A DNA stretch of 6,050 nucleotides. Source: Balneolaceae bacterium. Lineage in GTDB: Bacteria; Bacteroidota; Rhodothermia; Balneolales; Balneolaceae. Under the pieces are notes generated by a model that was given only the letters and a program-made list of their open reading frames with translations, had not been told where the DNA came from and searched no databases. This document shows positions 1 to 6,050 of this stretch, in pieces. How positions within the stretch are numbered: position 1 is the stretch's first letter; every line of letters starts with the position of its first letter. The position numbers were made by a program, and so were the translations under genes. The stretch is taken from positions 1 through 6,050 of the forward strand of contig SLGA01000220.1 in assembly GCA_007123985.1 (NCBI GenBank), written 5' to 3'.

Positions 1-1710
1 CCACTCTACAAATTCCCATCCATTAGTAGGGGATGCCGTCAGTTCAACCATTGTCCCATCCTTATACTCATCCTGTTCCGGTTCGATGCTTACCGAACCT
101 TCACCCTGAGTATTTATAATGAGATTAAATGTGACCTCCTCTGATTCCTCTGCAAAAACCGCGGTTACTTCTCTATCAGAATCTAATGTGATTTCAATCG
201 TGGTTTGAAATGAATTGATATCACCCCTCCATCTTACAAACCTCCACCCATCGGAGGGGGATGCCGTAAGTTGAACTATCGTACCGGACTCATAATCATC
301 CTGATCAGGATTTATGTTCACAGATCCTTCTCCATCAATATTTACATCGAGTTCGAACGTGCTTTCATCCGGTTTCTCCTCTGCAAATATGGCGGTTATT
401 TCTTTATCGGAATCCATGGTCAACTCAACTGAAGTTTGGACAGAATTAATATCACCGGTCCATTCCACAAATTTCCAGTTGTCAAAAGGGGATGCCAATA
501 GCTCAACAATCGTTTCGGGATTATACTCATCCAGTTCAGGGTCTATGTTCACAGATCCTTCTCCTTCAATATTTATAGCGAGATTAAAAGTGATATCTCC
601 GGGCTCTTCCACGAATACAGCGGTAACTTCTTTCGGGCTGTCAATTGTAATTTGTTGTGGATTTTCAGAACCGGAGAGATCTCCCTGCCACTCTACAAAC
701 TTCCATCCCTGATTGGCATTGGCAGTTAGTTCAACTACAGTTCCATCCTCGTAATCACTACTCTTTTGATGAATTATATCTTCTGTAACAGTACCTTCAC
801 CATCAGTATTTATCGTGAGTGGATATTTTCTGATTTCGAAAACAGCATTTACAGTTTTTTCCTCATTTAACGTAATTTGTACCGGATTTTCTGTGCTTGT
901 AACATCACCGGTCCATTCCACAAACCTCCAGCTATCAGAAGCCCGTGCCGTTAATTGAATCATTGGTGCAATAGAGTTATCATCAGGTTCAAATTGCTCA
1001 ATATCTACAGTACCCTCACCATGAACAGTTAAGGTTAACAACTCGTCAATAGGTATAAAAATAGCTGTTACATTTGTTGGCTGATTGATGATAATCCTTT
1101 CCGGATTCTCATTCCCTTCCAGGTCGCCATCCCAACCTGAAAATATCCACCCATCAGCTGAATGAGCCGTTAACTCAATGAGGCTGCTATACTCATAATC
1201 AGTGGTTTTTTCTTGTATTACCTGTTCTGCCACACTTCCTTCGCCTTTAATACTGATGGACAGCGGGTATTCTCTATTTTCAAAGACTGCTGTGACCTCT
1301 CTGGCCTCATCCATTCTAATTACGGTCGGATTTTCTGAGCCGGATAGATCTCCCCGCCATTCCGCGAGTTTCCAGCCTTCCGCAGGATTGGCAGTTAACT
1401 CAACAAAAATTTCGTGATCAAATTCTGTCGATTTCTCATTGAGAACTCTTTCTGTTACAGTACCCTCACCCTCGATGAGTATGCTCAGGGGATATTTTCT
1501 GTCAATAAAAAAGGCTATGATATTTATATCGGTATTCATTGTAACCACAGTAGGATTATCGCTGCCTGAATAATCGCCTCTCCAGCCACTGAAAACCATA
1601 TTTTCATTTGCAAAAGCAGTAATTTCCACTTCAGAGCCCTCATCAAATCCACCTTGTGAAGGCATCACTGTGCCGGAGGCTGCCGGATCAGTTGATGTGG
1701 TTAGAGTATA
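1..1710 (-). repeat. Eight tandem InlB B-type protein repeats in two subclasses
   Basis: In coding order the units lie at 1710-1498, 1497-1273, 1272-1048, 1047-829, 828-595, 594-364, 363-136 and 135-1 (the last truncated). Units 2, 3 and 5 form one class: Gly-Glu-Gly followed by a Glu-x-x-x-x-x-Lys-(Ser/Thr)-(Ser/Thr) segment, a Leu-(Ser/Glu)-Gly-(Ser/Asn)-Glu-Asn-Pro loop, and short Asn-Arg or Ile-Arg type linkers. Units 6-8 form a second class with an Asn-Ile-(Asp/Asn)-Pro or Ser-Ile-Glu-Pro turn, an Asp-Ile-Asn-Ser loop in the complete units, and long acidic linkers such as Glu-Glu-Lys-Pro-Asp-Glu. Units 1 and 4 are the most divergent. Some stretches are nearly identical in DNA: 313-344 matches 544-575 with one mismatch over 32 bp, and 451-471 equals 904-924 over 21 bp. 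Unit boundaries are set by eye and could shift by a few residues. Confidence 0.88.
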
Positions 1711-1791
1711 AACCGGATTAGATTTGGTTGAACATGATATAAATAGGATTAAAGAAAAAACTACAGCTGTAAATATCTGCAGTGCTTTCAT
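1..1791 (-). CDS. Surface lipoprotein of tandem divergent InlB B-type repeats (C-terminus beyond left edge)
   Basis: The reading frame is open from an ATG at 1791-1789 to the left edge: 597 codons and no stop, so the protein is partial. Residues 1-19 form a lipoprotein signal peptide (Lys2, then a hydrophobic run) ending Phe-Ile-Ser before Cys20, the predicted lipidated residue. The lipobox is loose, as is common in Bacteroidota. From about residue 28 the chain is wholly tandem units of about 71-78 residues, each with a Gly-Glu-Gly-(Thr/Ser)-Val strand (absent in unit 1), a Val-Glu-Leu-Thr-Ala strand, a Gly-Trp-x-Phe-x-x-Trp-x-Gly-Asp core and a Val-Thr-Ala-Val-Phe end. This matches the divergent InlB B-repeat family, usually found in surface or adhesive proteins. 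No enzymatic domain is visible; a C-terminal functional domain could lie outside the window. Asp/Glu-rich linkers join the last units. A binding, adhesion or spacer role is inference. The start is supported by the signal peptide and a purine-rich site upstream. Confidence 0.9.
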   Translation of the reverse strand, partial: MKALQIFTAVVFSLILFISCSTKSNPVYTLTTSTDPAASGTVMPSQGGFDEGSEVEITAFANENMVFSGWRGDYSGSDNPTVVTMNTDINIIAFFIDRKYPLSILIEGEGTVTERVLNEKSTEFDHEIFVELTANPAEGWKLAEWRGDLSGSENPTVIRMDEAREVTAVFENREYPLSISIKGEGSVAEQVIQEKTTDYEYSSLIELTAHSADGWIFSGWDGDLEGNENPERIIINQPTNVTAIFIPIDELLTLTVHGEGTVDIEQFEPDDNSIAPMIQLTARASDSWRFVEWTGDVTSTENPVQITLNEEKTVNAVFEIRKYPLTINTDGEGTVTEDIIHQKSSDYEDGTVVELTANANQGWKFVEWQGDLSGSENPQQITIDSPKEVTAVFVEEPGDITFNLAINIEGEGSVNIDPELDEYNPETIVELLASPFDNWKFVEWTGDINSVQTSVELTMDSDKEITAIFAEEKPDESTFELDVNIDGEGSVNINPDQDDYESGTIVQLTASPSDGWRFVRWRGDINSFQTTIEITLDSDREVTAVFAEESEEVTFNLIINTQGEGSVSIEPEQDEYKDGTMVELTASPTNGWEFVEW

Positions 1792-1798
1792 TATGTAA

Positions 1799-1807
1799 CT
1801 CTCTCTT
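1799..1807 (-). promoter_or_regulatory. Probable ribosome binding site of the repeat lipoprotein
   Basis: Reading on the minus strand, a purine run AAGAGAGAG ends seven bases before the ATG at 1791. It is a partial rather than canonical Shine-Dalgarno match, but the placement supports this ATG as the start. The upstream protease has no comparable site before its ATG. Confidence 0.45.
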
Positions 1808-1844
1808 CTGTGCGTAATATTCTTCTGCGATAGAATCATTACTT

Positions 1845-1878
1845 ATATAAAGAAAAATGTCATGATTTTGCTTTATAT
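1845..1878. promoter_or_regulatory. Imperfect 34-bp inverted repeat upstream of the lipoprotein gene
   Basis: An 8-bp arm ATATAAAG at 1845-1852 is mirrored by CTTTATAT at 1871-1878. On the same dyad axis (between 1861 and 1862) AAAAT at 1854-1858 pairs with ATTTT at 1865-1869, giving 13 paired positions of 14 around a 6-base centre. It lies 54 bp upstream of the lipoprotein ATG and about 107 bp beyond the protease stop. It could be an operator, an RNA hairpin in the intergenic transcript or a weak terminator. No T tract follows on either strand, which argues against an intrinsic terminator. The rest of the 194-bp gap (1792-1985) holds no gene I can support and no clear promoter; a TATATAA-like element at 1844-1850 on the minus strand lacks a convincing partner at -35. 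Confidence 0.4.
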
Positions 1879-1968
1879 GGAAGTAAATGAATGTTTGCAG
1901 ATATCACAGATTAATTTCCCGGGAAGGTTCTGGACCGGTTTAATAGATAGAACTATGGGTGGTAATGT

Positions 1969-1989
1969 GTAGTTTTTTGAAAAAATTAC
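1969..1989. repeat. AT-rich near-perfect inverted repeat over the protease stop codon
   Basis: GTAGTTTTTT at 1969-1978 and AAAAAATTAC at 1980-1989 pair at nine of ten positions around a single central base and span the TAA stop at 1988-1986. The central base leaves no room for an RNA loop unless several A-T pairs open, and the stem has almost no G-C pairs, so it is not called a terminator. It may simply reflect opposed A and T tracts. Confidence 0.3.
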
Positions 1990-4754
1990 TGAATCAACAT
2001 TAGCTTTTCCGTTTTCACATCACTGTCTGTTACCATTCTGTAGAAGTAAACCCCGGAGGAGAGTCCGTTCATGGTTAGCGGAATTTCGTAGTAGCCAATA
2101 TTGAACTCTTGGTCAATAACCGACCGGATGTGGGCACCATTTGAGTTGAACAGATCGATCCTAACGCGTGTTGGCTCCGGAATTACAATTGGAATGGTTG
2201 TATCTATCCTGAAAGGATTTGGAAAATTATTACCCAAAGTTAACTCTCCATCAGAAAAAACAAACTCAATATTAATGATCCTTGAAAGATCCAGGCCTGC
2301 AGCAACTGCAGTGAAAGTGACGTTCTCTTCGCGCGTACCGGTTACAGAAAATATTGCAACTCCGCTTTCATCGGTCTCTTCCTGAATGGCAACAACTGTT
2401 GGATTGCCACCGCTTGGCCGAAGTGTAACAGTAATTCCTTCAACCGGTTCAAGACGCGTATTTACAACCGTAACAATAATCTCACTTTCCTGAATACCGG
2501 TTGCTAAAACTCGATCCCGCGATAATTCTACCTGAGAATTTGAGGCGCTTACATTAATCGTTGATACTTCTACTACGTCAGAATAGAGGCTAATGCCTGC
2601 TTCTACTTGCGTTCGAAGACGATAATAGTAGGTTGTGCCCGGAGTAAGGCCCGTTACCGTTATTGCTGTGCCGCCTCCCACATTTCTGTTTTGATAGCCG
2701 GAAATAAATTCTTCAAAATCTTCACTTCTTGAAACGTCCATTCTGTAGTTATTTGCCTCCGGTACGCTTTCCCAGTTTGCTCTGAATGAGACAGCGGTTC
2801 TTTCAGTTGCATTTAAAGTAACGGGCGGTAGTAGAACATCAGTTGTGAACATAACCTCATCACCAAATGCTGATCCGTTTTGGTTGGTTGCATATGCCCG
2901 CACGAAGTAATTTGTGCTGTGATCAAGCCCCGAAACCAGGATTGAAAACTCCATTTCAGGGTCATCTGTTTCAATACAATTGTTAGCAAAGCCGGGCATT
3001 TCTGTCCGTGAGTAACAAAATCCAGTCTCGGTCACAGGTAAGCCGCCGTCATCAGAAACCGATCCACGGAATAGTGCCTCAAACAAGCCTATATCTTCCG
3101 GTTCGAGAGTTGTAACAGTTGGGGTGTTGGTACCAAGTGTAAAGAAATTTCTGTTTTGGCTGTAAGCAGTACCGGACTGATTGATTGCGTAGGCCCGCAC
3201 ATAATAGGTAGTGCTTTCATTTAAGCCTGTGATTGTAGCTGAAAATTCATTGCTGCTGCTATTCACTTCAGTGCAGTTATCAGAACGATTCGGATTTATA
3301 TTTTCTGACCAGCAGACGCCATTTCCAATAACGGGCTCACCACCATCATCGGTTATTTCCACATCAATTACAGCTGAATTGAGAGATATGTTTCGAACAT
3401 CATTAATACGAAGTGTAGGCACAAAAAAGAGAGGTTCCCCATCACGATAATCGGCTATAACGTGTTTAATTTCACGCATACTGCGCGCATTATCTGCCGG
3501 CGCTCCAGAGTCTGTGTAAGAGCCGGTTGGTGACCCGAGATGGAGTACATCAGGGTTTGAAAATGTGTTGTAGGATATATCTCCTTCATTATAGGTCATA
3601 ACTGAAACGTATCCGCGCCCGTCACTTCCTGTCCATCTCCATCCCGTTGAGTATTCGAAAATACCACCTGCACTGCCTGCAGCATTTTGTTGTTGATTGC
3701 GGCTGTGATTCTTACCCATGTTATGCCCCATTTCATGAGCGTGAGTGTTTCCCATTGCCTGCTGCACTCTGGTTATTGAAAAACCTAACTGAGGTAAGCC
3801 GTTTGGATTGTTCATCAGCCAGGCGATTCCACCTACATCATCAGCAAGTGTAAACATGGCTACGAGATCAGCTCCATATTCATCCCGCCACTCATGCACC
3901 TCTTCCATATACCCATCAAACTGGCTTCCAAAGGGATTGAAATTACGTGAGGCGGTTAGTCGGCGAAGGTCTGTTACAGAAGGGCTGTCAATGCCCCGAG
4001 CTTCCTGGTAATCTACCTTTGCACGGTGAACAAGCCGAAAAACTACGTTTGTCTGGCCGTTATCAGCTGCTTGCTGAGCAACAGCCATTGCCTCGTTGAT
4101 CACATTATCGATACCACCCGCATTCGATATTGCCCAATTTTCTGCTTGTGGTGTATAAACTATCATTACGTCAATTACGTCGATGCGGTCTGGGTCAAGT
4201 GTTAAACTTGGAGCTGTTCGCTCAACTTCAACTGTTTTTTCAAAAGAGGTGATTTCATGATCAACACCGCAGGAAAGTTCATCGGTTTTGTGTGGATCTA
4301 TATGCAGCATCAGATGACTTTGTACGGCATCATTATAGGATATTGTGTAAAAGGTGTGGCCGGATATATTCCGGATGTTAGACAACACTCTGCCATTTGA
4401 ATACGACAAGGTGATATTGTTATGCCATTCTCCATTTATATGACCGGTTATTGACCAATTATTCTCATCATGATGGATTACGCGCTCTACATCAACCAAA
4501 TAGACATCACCGGCGCCGTTTGTGATGGAAAAATCTCTTATCTGATTGTCTCTCAGACTATATAGAACTTCTTTGTTAATCGTAACATTATCAGCTGAAA
4601 TTTGTGATCTGTCTTTAGCAACCCATCCCGATAGTGATGTTTCAGTGGCCCTGAACAGTTCATTGGTAGCCTGTGCATTTAAAATGGGATAATAGCCTAA
4701 TATGAATAGTAATAGTATAGGTGTGAATAGTCTTTGTGTTGAAATGTGTAACAT
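1986..4754 (-). CDS. Secreted M12B-like metzincin protease with FN3, Ig-like and T9SS sorting domains
   Basis: This is a complete 922-residue zinc endopeptidase, predicted to be secreted or surface-attached; its substrate is unknown. Residues 1-29 are a Sec signal peptide ending Ala-Gln-Ala, which supports the ATG at 4754. Residues 30-190 look like a prodomain with one cysteine, Cys162, in a Ser-Cys-Gly-Val-Asp context. The catalytic domain (about 191-437) opens with Asp-Val-Met-Ile-Val-Tyr-Thr-Pro, as in bacterial reprolysin-like proteins. It carries the metzincin zinc motif HEMGHNMGKNH at 340-350 (ligands His340, His344, His350; catalytic Glu341) and a Met-turn at Met386. Two homologous FN3-like repeats follow (446-540 and 545-638), each with a Cys pair 13 residues apart (481/494, 580/593), then an FN3 domain (641-733) and a Big-1-like Ig domain (about 734-832). 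The last 82 residues are a T9SS type A sorting domain, starting Asn-Phe-Pro-Asn-Pro-Phe at 843-848 and ending with a Gly-Val-Tyr-Phe-Tyr-Arg strand. Secretion by T9SS is inferred from that tail. No good ribosome binding site precedes the ATG. Confidence 0.95.
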   Translation of the reverse strand: MLHISTQRLFTPILLLFILGYYPILNAQATNELFRATETSLSGWVAKDRSQISADNVTINKEVLYSLRDNQIRDFSITNGAGDVYLVDVERVIHHDENNWSITGHINGEWHNNITLSYSNGRVLSNIRNISGHTFYTISYNDAVQSHLMLHIDPHKTDELSCGVDHEITSFEKTVEVERTAPSLTLDPDRIDVIDVMIVYTPQAENWAISNAGGIDNVINEAMAVAQQAADNGQTNVVFRLVHRAKVDYQEARGIDSPSVTDLRRLTASRNFNPFGSQFDGYMEEVHEWRDEYGADLVAMFTLADDVGGIAWLMNNPNGLPQLGFSITRVQQAMGNTHAHEMGHNMGKNHSRNQQQNAAGSAGGIFEYSTGWRWTGSDGRGYVSVMTYNEGDISYNTFSNPDVLHLGSPTGSYTDSGAPADNARSMREIKHVIADYRDGEPLFFVPTLRINDVRNISLNSAVIDVEITDDGGEPVIGNGVCWSENINPNRSDNCTEVNSSSNEFSATITGLNESTTYYVRAYAINQSGTAYSQNRNFFTLGTNTPTVTTLEPEDIGLFEALFRGSVSDDGGLPVTETGFCYSRTEMPGFANNCIETDDPEMEFSILVSGLDHSTNYFVRAYATNQNGSAFGDEVMFTTDVLLPPVTLNATERTAVSFRANWESVPEANNYRMDVSRSEDFEEFISGYQNRNVGGGTAITVTGLTPGTTYYYRLRTQVEAGISLYSDVVEVSTINVSASNSQVELSRDRVLATGIQESEIIVTVVNTRLEPVEGITVTLRPSGGNPTVVAIQEETDESGVAIFSVTGTREENVTFTAVAAGLDLSRIINIEFVFSDGELTLGNNFPNPFRIDTTIPIVIPEPTRVRIDLFNSNGAHIRSVIDQEFNIGYYEIPLTMNGLSSGVYFYRMVTDSDVKTEKLMLIQ

Positions 4755-4854
4755 CTGTCAGAAATAATGGATACGTGTTATGCCCGTTAACGGATTCATT
4801 TTTAGGAGCCGAAATGATTGGTTCTTCATATACTAAAGCATGAAGTGTTATCAC
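4755..4854. other. 100-bp gap between the R2lox fusion and the protease, with a 10-bp palindrome
   Basis: The gap holds no gene I can support. It contains a perfect palindrome CCGTTAACGG at 4784-4793, 30-39 bases before the protease ATG, and a short AGTG/CACT stem at 4844-4855 that overlaps the R2lox stop by one base and has no T tract. No convincing terminator or promoter is visible, including the Bacteroidota TAnnTTTG type, so co-transcription of the two genes cannot be excluded. Confidence 0.4.
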
Positions 4855-6050
4855 TCAGTATATACCAAGTTTAACAATTCTATGCTGAAATTGTTTGATT
4901 GCAAAATTCAAAAACCACTCTTTTTCTAATCCAAATGGCACAACGTTGTACGGTTCAAATATTTCATGGATTACATTAGTTGCGTCATCAAGTAAAGTCT
5001 CAAGGTGTTTTTCGAAAGATTCCCTGCAATCGGGATTCTCATTTAGTAAACGATTTATTAAGTAAAGTCCATAAGCAATATGGCGTGATTCATCCTGCTT
5101 CAATTTTGTGATTCCTTCAAGAAGTCCGGGTAGTAAATTATTCTCCCGCAGCATTTTGTGGTATGCTTCATACCCGGTTTCAGCAAGTGTTCCTTCAACG
5201 ATCATGTTGTAAGTACCGGATGCTTTAAGCTGGGACAGGGGAGAATGATCGGTATAGAGTCTGTTCAAATCTTCCGGTAATTGATTGTAAAATAATTTCT
5301 TATAAAAGGGTTTATGGAAGCGTTCGAAATCCGGACGAGTGATCATCACATCATTTACAAACCGTGAAAAAAATTCTGTATGTTTTGCCTCTTCCCATAA
5401 AAATGACGTTAAAAAGATCTCCTCTTCCAGGCGCCCTTCTTTTGAAATTGTCTGTATTAGAGGTAAAAGATCAAGGGTAACGGCTTCTTCTCCTGCCATG
5501 AAAAGTGCAGAAAGATGTATGATGATCTCCTTTTCATCATCCGATAATTTTTCCCAATCTTCTTTATCTCTTTCAAAGCTGATCTCCGCCGGATCCCAAA
5601 TTCCAAATTTCTTCGCCTTTTGAAACAACTGCATTGGATAACTGTCAAAATCAAGTCCGCCGGTTGTGGTTTTGAAAGACGTATGCTCCTTTCTGATGTT
5701 GATACTTTCTAATTTATCAGAAATATAGGGTTCATCGAGTTCCTCCTTTTTATATGAAGGTGCAGTTTGCAACAGAGCGCGTGCAGCTTCTTTTTGATTG
5801 CTTAACATCACAATGCTGCCTTTTTCCAGTTTCAGAGAACCTTTCATGATCATCATGGCCGGATCTTTCTTTTTTTCTATTAAAGTAAGCCATGTATTTT
5901 CGTCTCCTGTTAAGATGATGTTAGCAAGGTCAAGATCCTTTTCTACTGCATATCGTAATTCATGGCACTCACCATACTGTAAATCCAGATAGAACCCTAC
6001 TGCACTCTTTTTATTCAGAGTGGCTGATGGCGGATTCATTCTCAGCAAAA
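4855..6050 (-). CDS. SCP2-domain / R2-like ligand-binding oxidase (R2lox) fusion protein, N-terminus beyond right edge
   Basis: The frame is open to the right edge. Its first visible Met codon is at 6048-6046 (residue 1 here, 397 visible residues), but the true start is probably outside, because the first helix expected of an SCP2 fold is missing. Visible residues 1 to about 98 resemble an SCP2 sterol/lipid-carrier domain: a Trp-Leu-x-Leu-Ile segment, then Asp-Pro-Ala-Met-Met-Ile-Met-Lys-Gly-Ser-Leu-Lys-Leu and a C-terminal helix. After a charged linker, about 131-397 is a ferritin-like R2 domain. Predicted metal ligands are Glu187, Glu220, His223, Glu285, Glu320 and His323. Val190 and Tyr280 match the ether cross-link pair of R2lox. 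These positions equal those of Geobacillus R2loxI (69, 102, 105, 167, 202, 205; 72/162) plus a constant 118. R2lox proteins bind Mn/Fe and a long-chain fatty acid and activate O2; their physiological substrate is unknown. No export signal is visible. It would probably be annotated as a ribonucleotide reductase beta subunit, which the cross-link pair argues against. Confidence 0.9.
   Translation of the reverse strand, partial: LLRMNPPSATLNKKSAVGFYLDLQYGECHELRYAVEKDLDLANIILTGDENTWLTLIEKKKDPAMMIMKGSLKLEKGSIVMLSNQKEAARALLQTAPSYKKEELDEPYISDKLESINIRKEHTSFKTTTGGLDFDSYPMQLFQKAKKFGIWDPAEISFERDKEDWEKLSDDEKEIIIHLSALFMAGEEAVTLDLLPLIQTISKEGRLEEEIFLTSFLWEEAKHTEFFSRFVNDVMITRPDFERFHKPFYKKLFYNQLPEDLNRLYTDHSPLSQLKASGTYNMIVEGTLAETGYEAYHKMLRENNLLPGLLEGITKLKQDESRHIAYGLYLINRLLNENPDCRESFEKHLETLLDDATNVIHEIFEPYNVVPFGLEKEWFLNFAIKQFQHRIVKLGIY

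Noticed and set aside
314..712. Plus-strand open frame of 132 codons within the repeat lipoprotein gene
   Set aside because: It is antisense to a clear repeat-domain protein, is Ser/Thr-rich low-complexity and itself repeats because the opposite strand does. A similar shadow lies at 1202-1417.
1..1710. Tandem DNA repeats as a CRISPR array or non-coding satellite
   Set aside because: The period is about 210-235 bp, the repeats are diverged and in frame, and the translation gives a recognised protein repeat.
1916..1925. Palindrome TTCCCGGGAA in the protease-lipoprotein gap
   Set aside because: It is an isolated short palindrome with no nearby promoter element or second copy, so it is not distinguishable from chance.
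1969..1989. Intrinsic terminator of the protease gene
   Set aside because: The inverted repeat is almost all A-T with a one-base centre and overlaps the stop codon, so it does not form a GC-rich hairpin followed by a T tract.
4660..4854. Minus-strand 64-codon open frame across the 100-bp gap
   Set aside because: It overlaps the protease signal-peptide region in another frame, has no recognisable domain and has no ribosome binding site.
5339..5623. Plus-strand open frame opposite the R2lox domain
   Set aside because: It is antisense to the metal-binding core of a well-supported gene and shows no protein-like features; the 5457-5654 minus frame is rejected for the same reason.
4855..6050. Class I ribonucleotide reductase small subunit (NrdB/NrdF)
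   Set aside because: The Val190/Tyr280 pair and ligand spacing match R2lox, there is an N-terminal SCP2-like domain, and no nrdA-like neighbour is visible on the available side.

Overview
This window is most likely from a member of the Bacteroidota/Balneolota/Rhodothermota group, and a Balneola-like marine or halophilic organism is plausible. The evidence is a secreted protease ending in a type IX secretion (T9SS) sorting domain that opens with the Asn-Phe-Pro-Asn-Pro-Phe motif common in those lineages, a lipoprotein with a loose Bacteroidota-style lipobox, AT-leaning DNA and Asp/Glu-rich exported proteins. This placement rests on motifs only; no phylogenetic marker is present.

All three genes are on the minus strand, so transcription runs from position 6050 towards 1. 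(1) 6050-4855 is the 3' part of a gene cut by the right edge. It encodes a fusion of an SCP2-like lipid-carrier domain with an R2-like ligand-binding oxidase (R2lox, a Mn/Fe ferritin-like oxidase). All six metal ligands and the Val/Tyr ether cross-link pair are present at the spacing known for R2lox. (2) After a 100-bp gap, 4754-1986 encodes a complete 922-residue secreted metzincin protease. Its order is signal peptide, prodomain with a possible cysteine switch, M12B-like catalytic domain, two Cys-paired FN3-like repeats, one classical FN3 domain, a Big-1-like Ig domain and a T9SS type A sorting domain. (3) After a 194-bp gap holding an imperfect 34-bp dyad, 1791-1 encodes the first 597 residues of a lipoprotein made of tandem divergent InlB B-type repeats (seven complete, an eighth cut by the left edge).

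The protease and the lipoprotein are both predicted to act at the cell surface or outside the cell by different export routes (T9SS and lipoprotein sorting). The R2lox fusion is predicted to be cytoplasmic from its visible part. Nothing in the sequence ties the three into one pathway; the gaps and unrelated functions suggest neighbours rather than a clear operon. The item most worth follow-up is the SCP2-R2lox fusion, because R2lox proteins bind a long-chain fatty acid and SCP2 domains carry lipids. I saw no tRNA, rRNA, CRISPR array, insertion sequence or origin.
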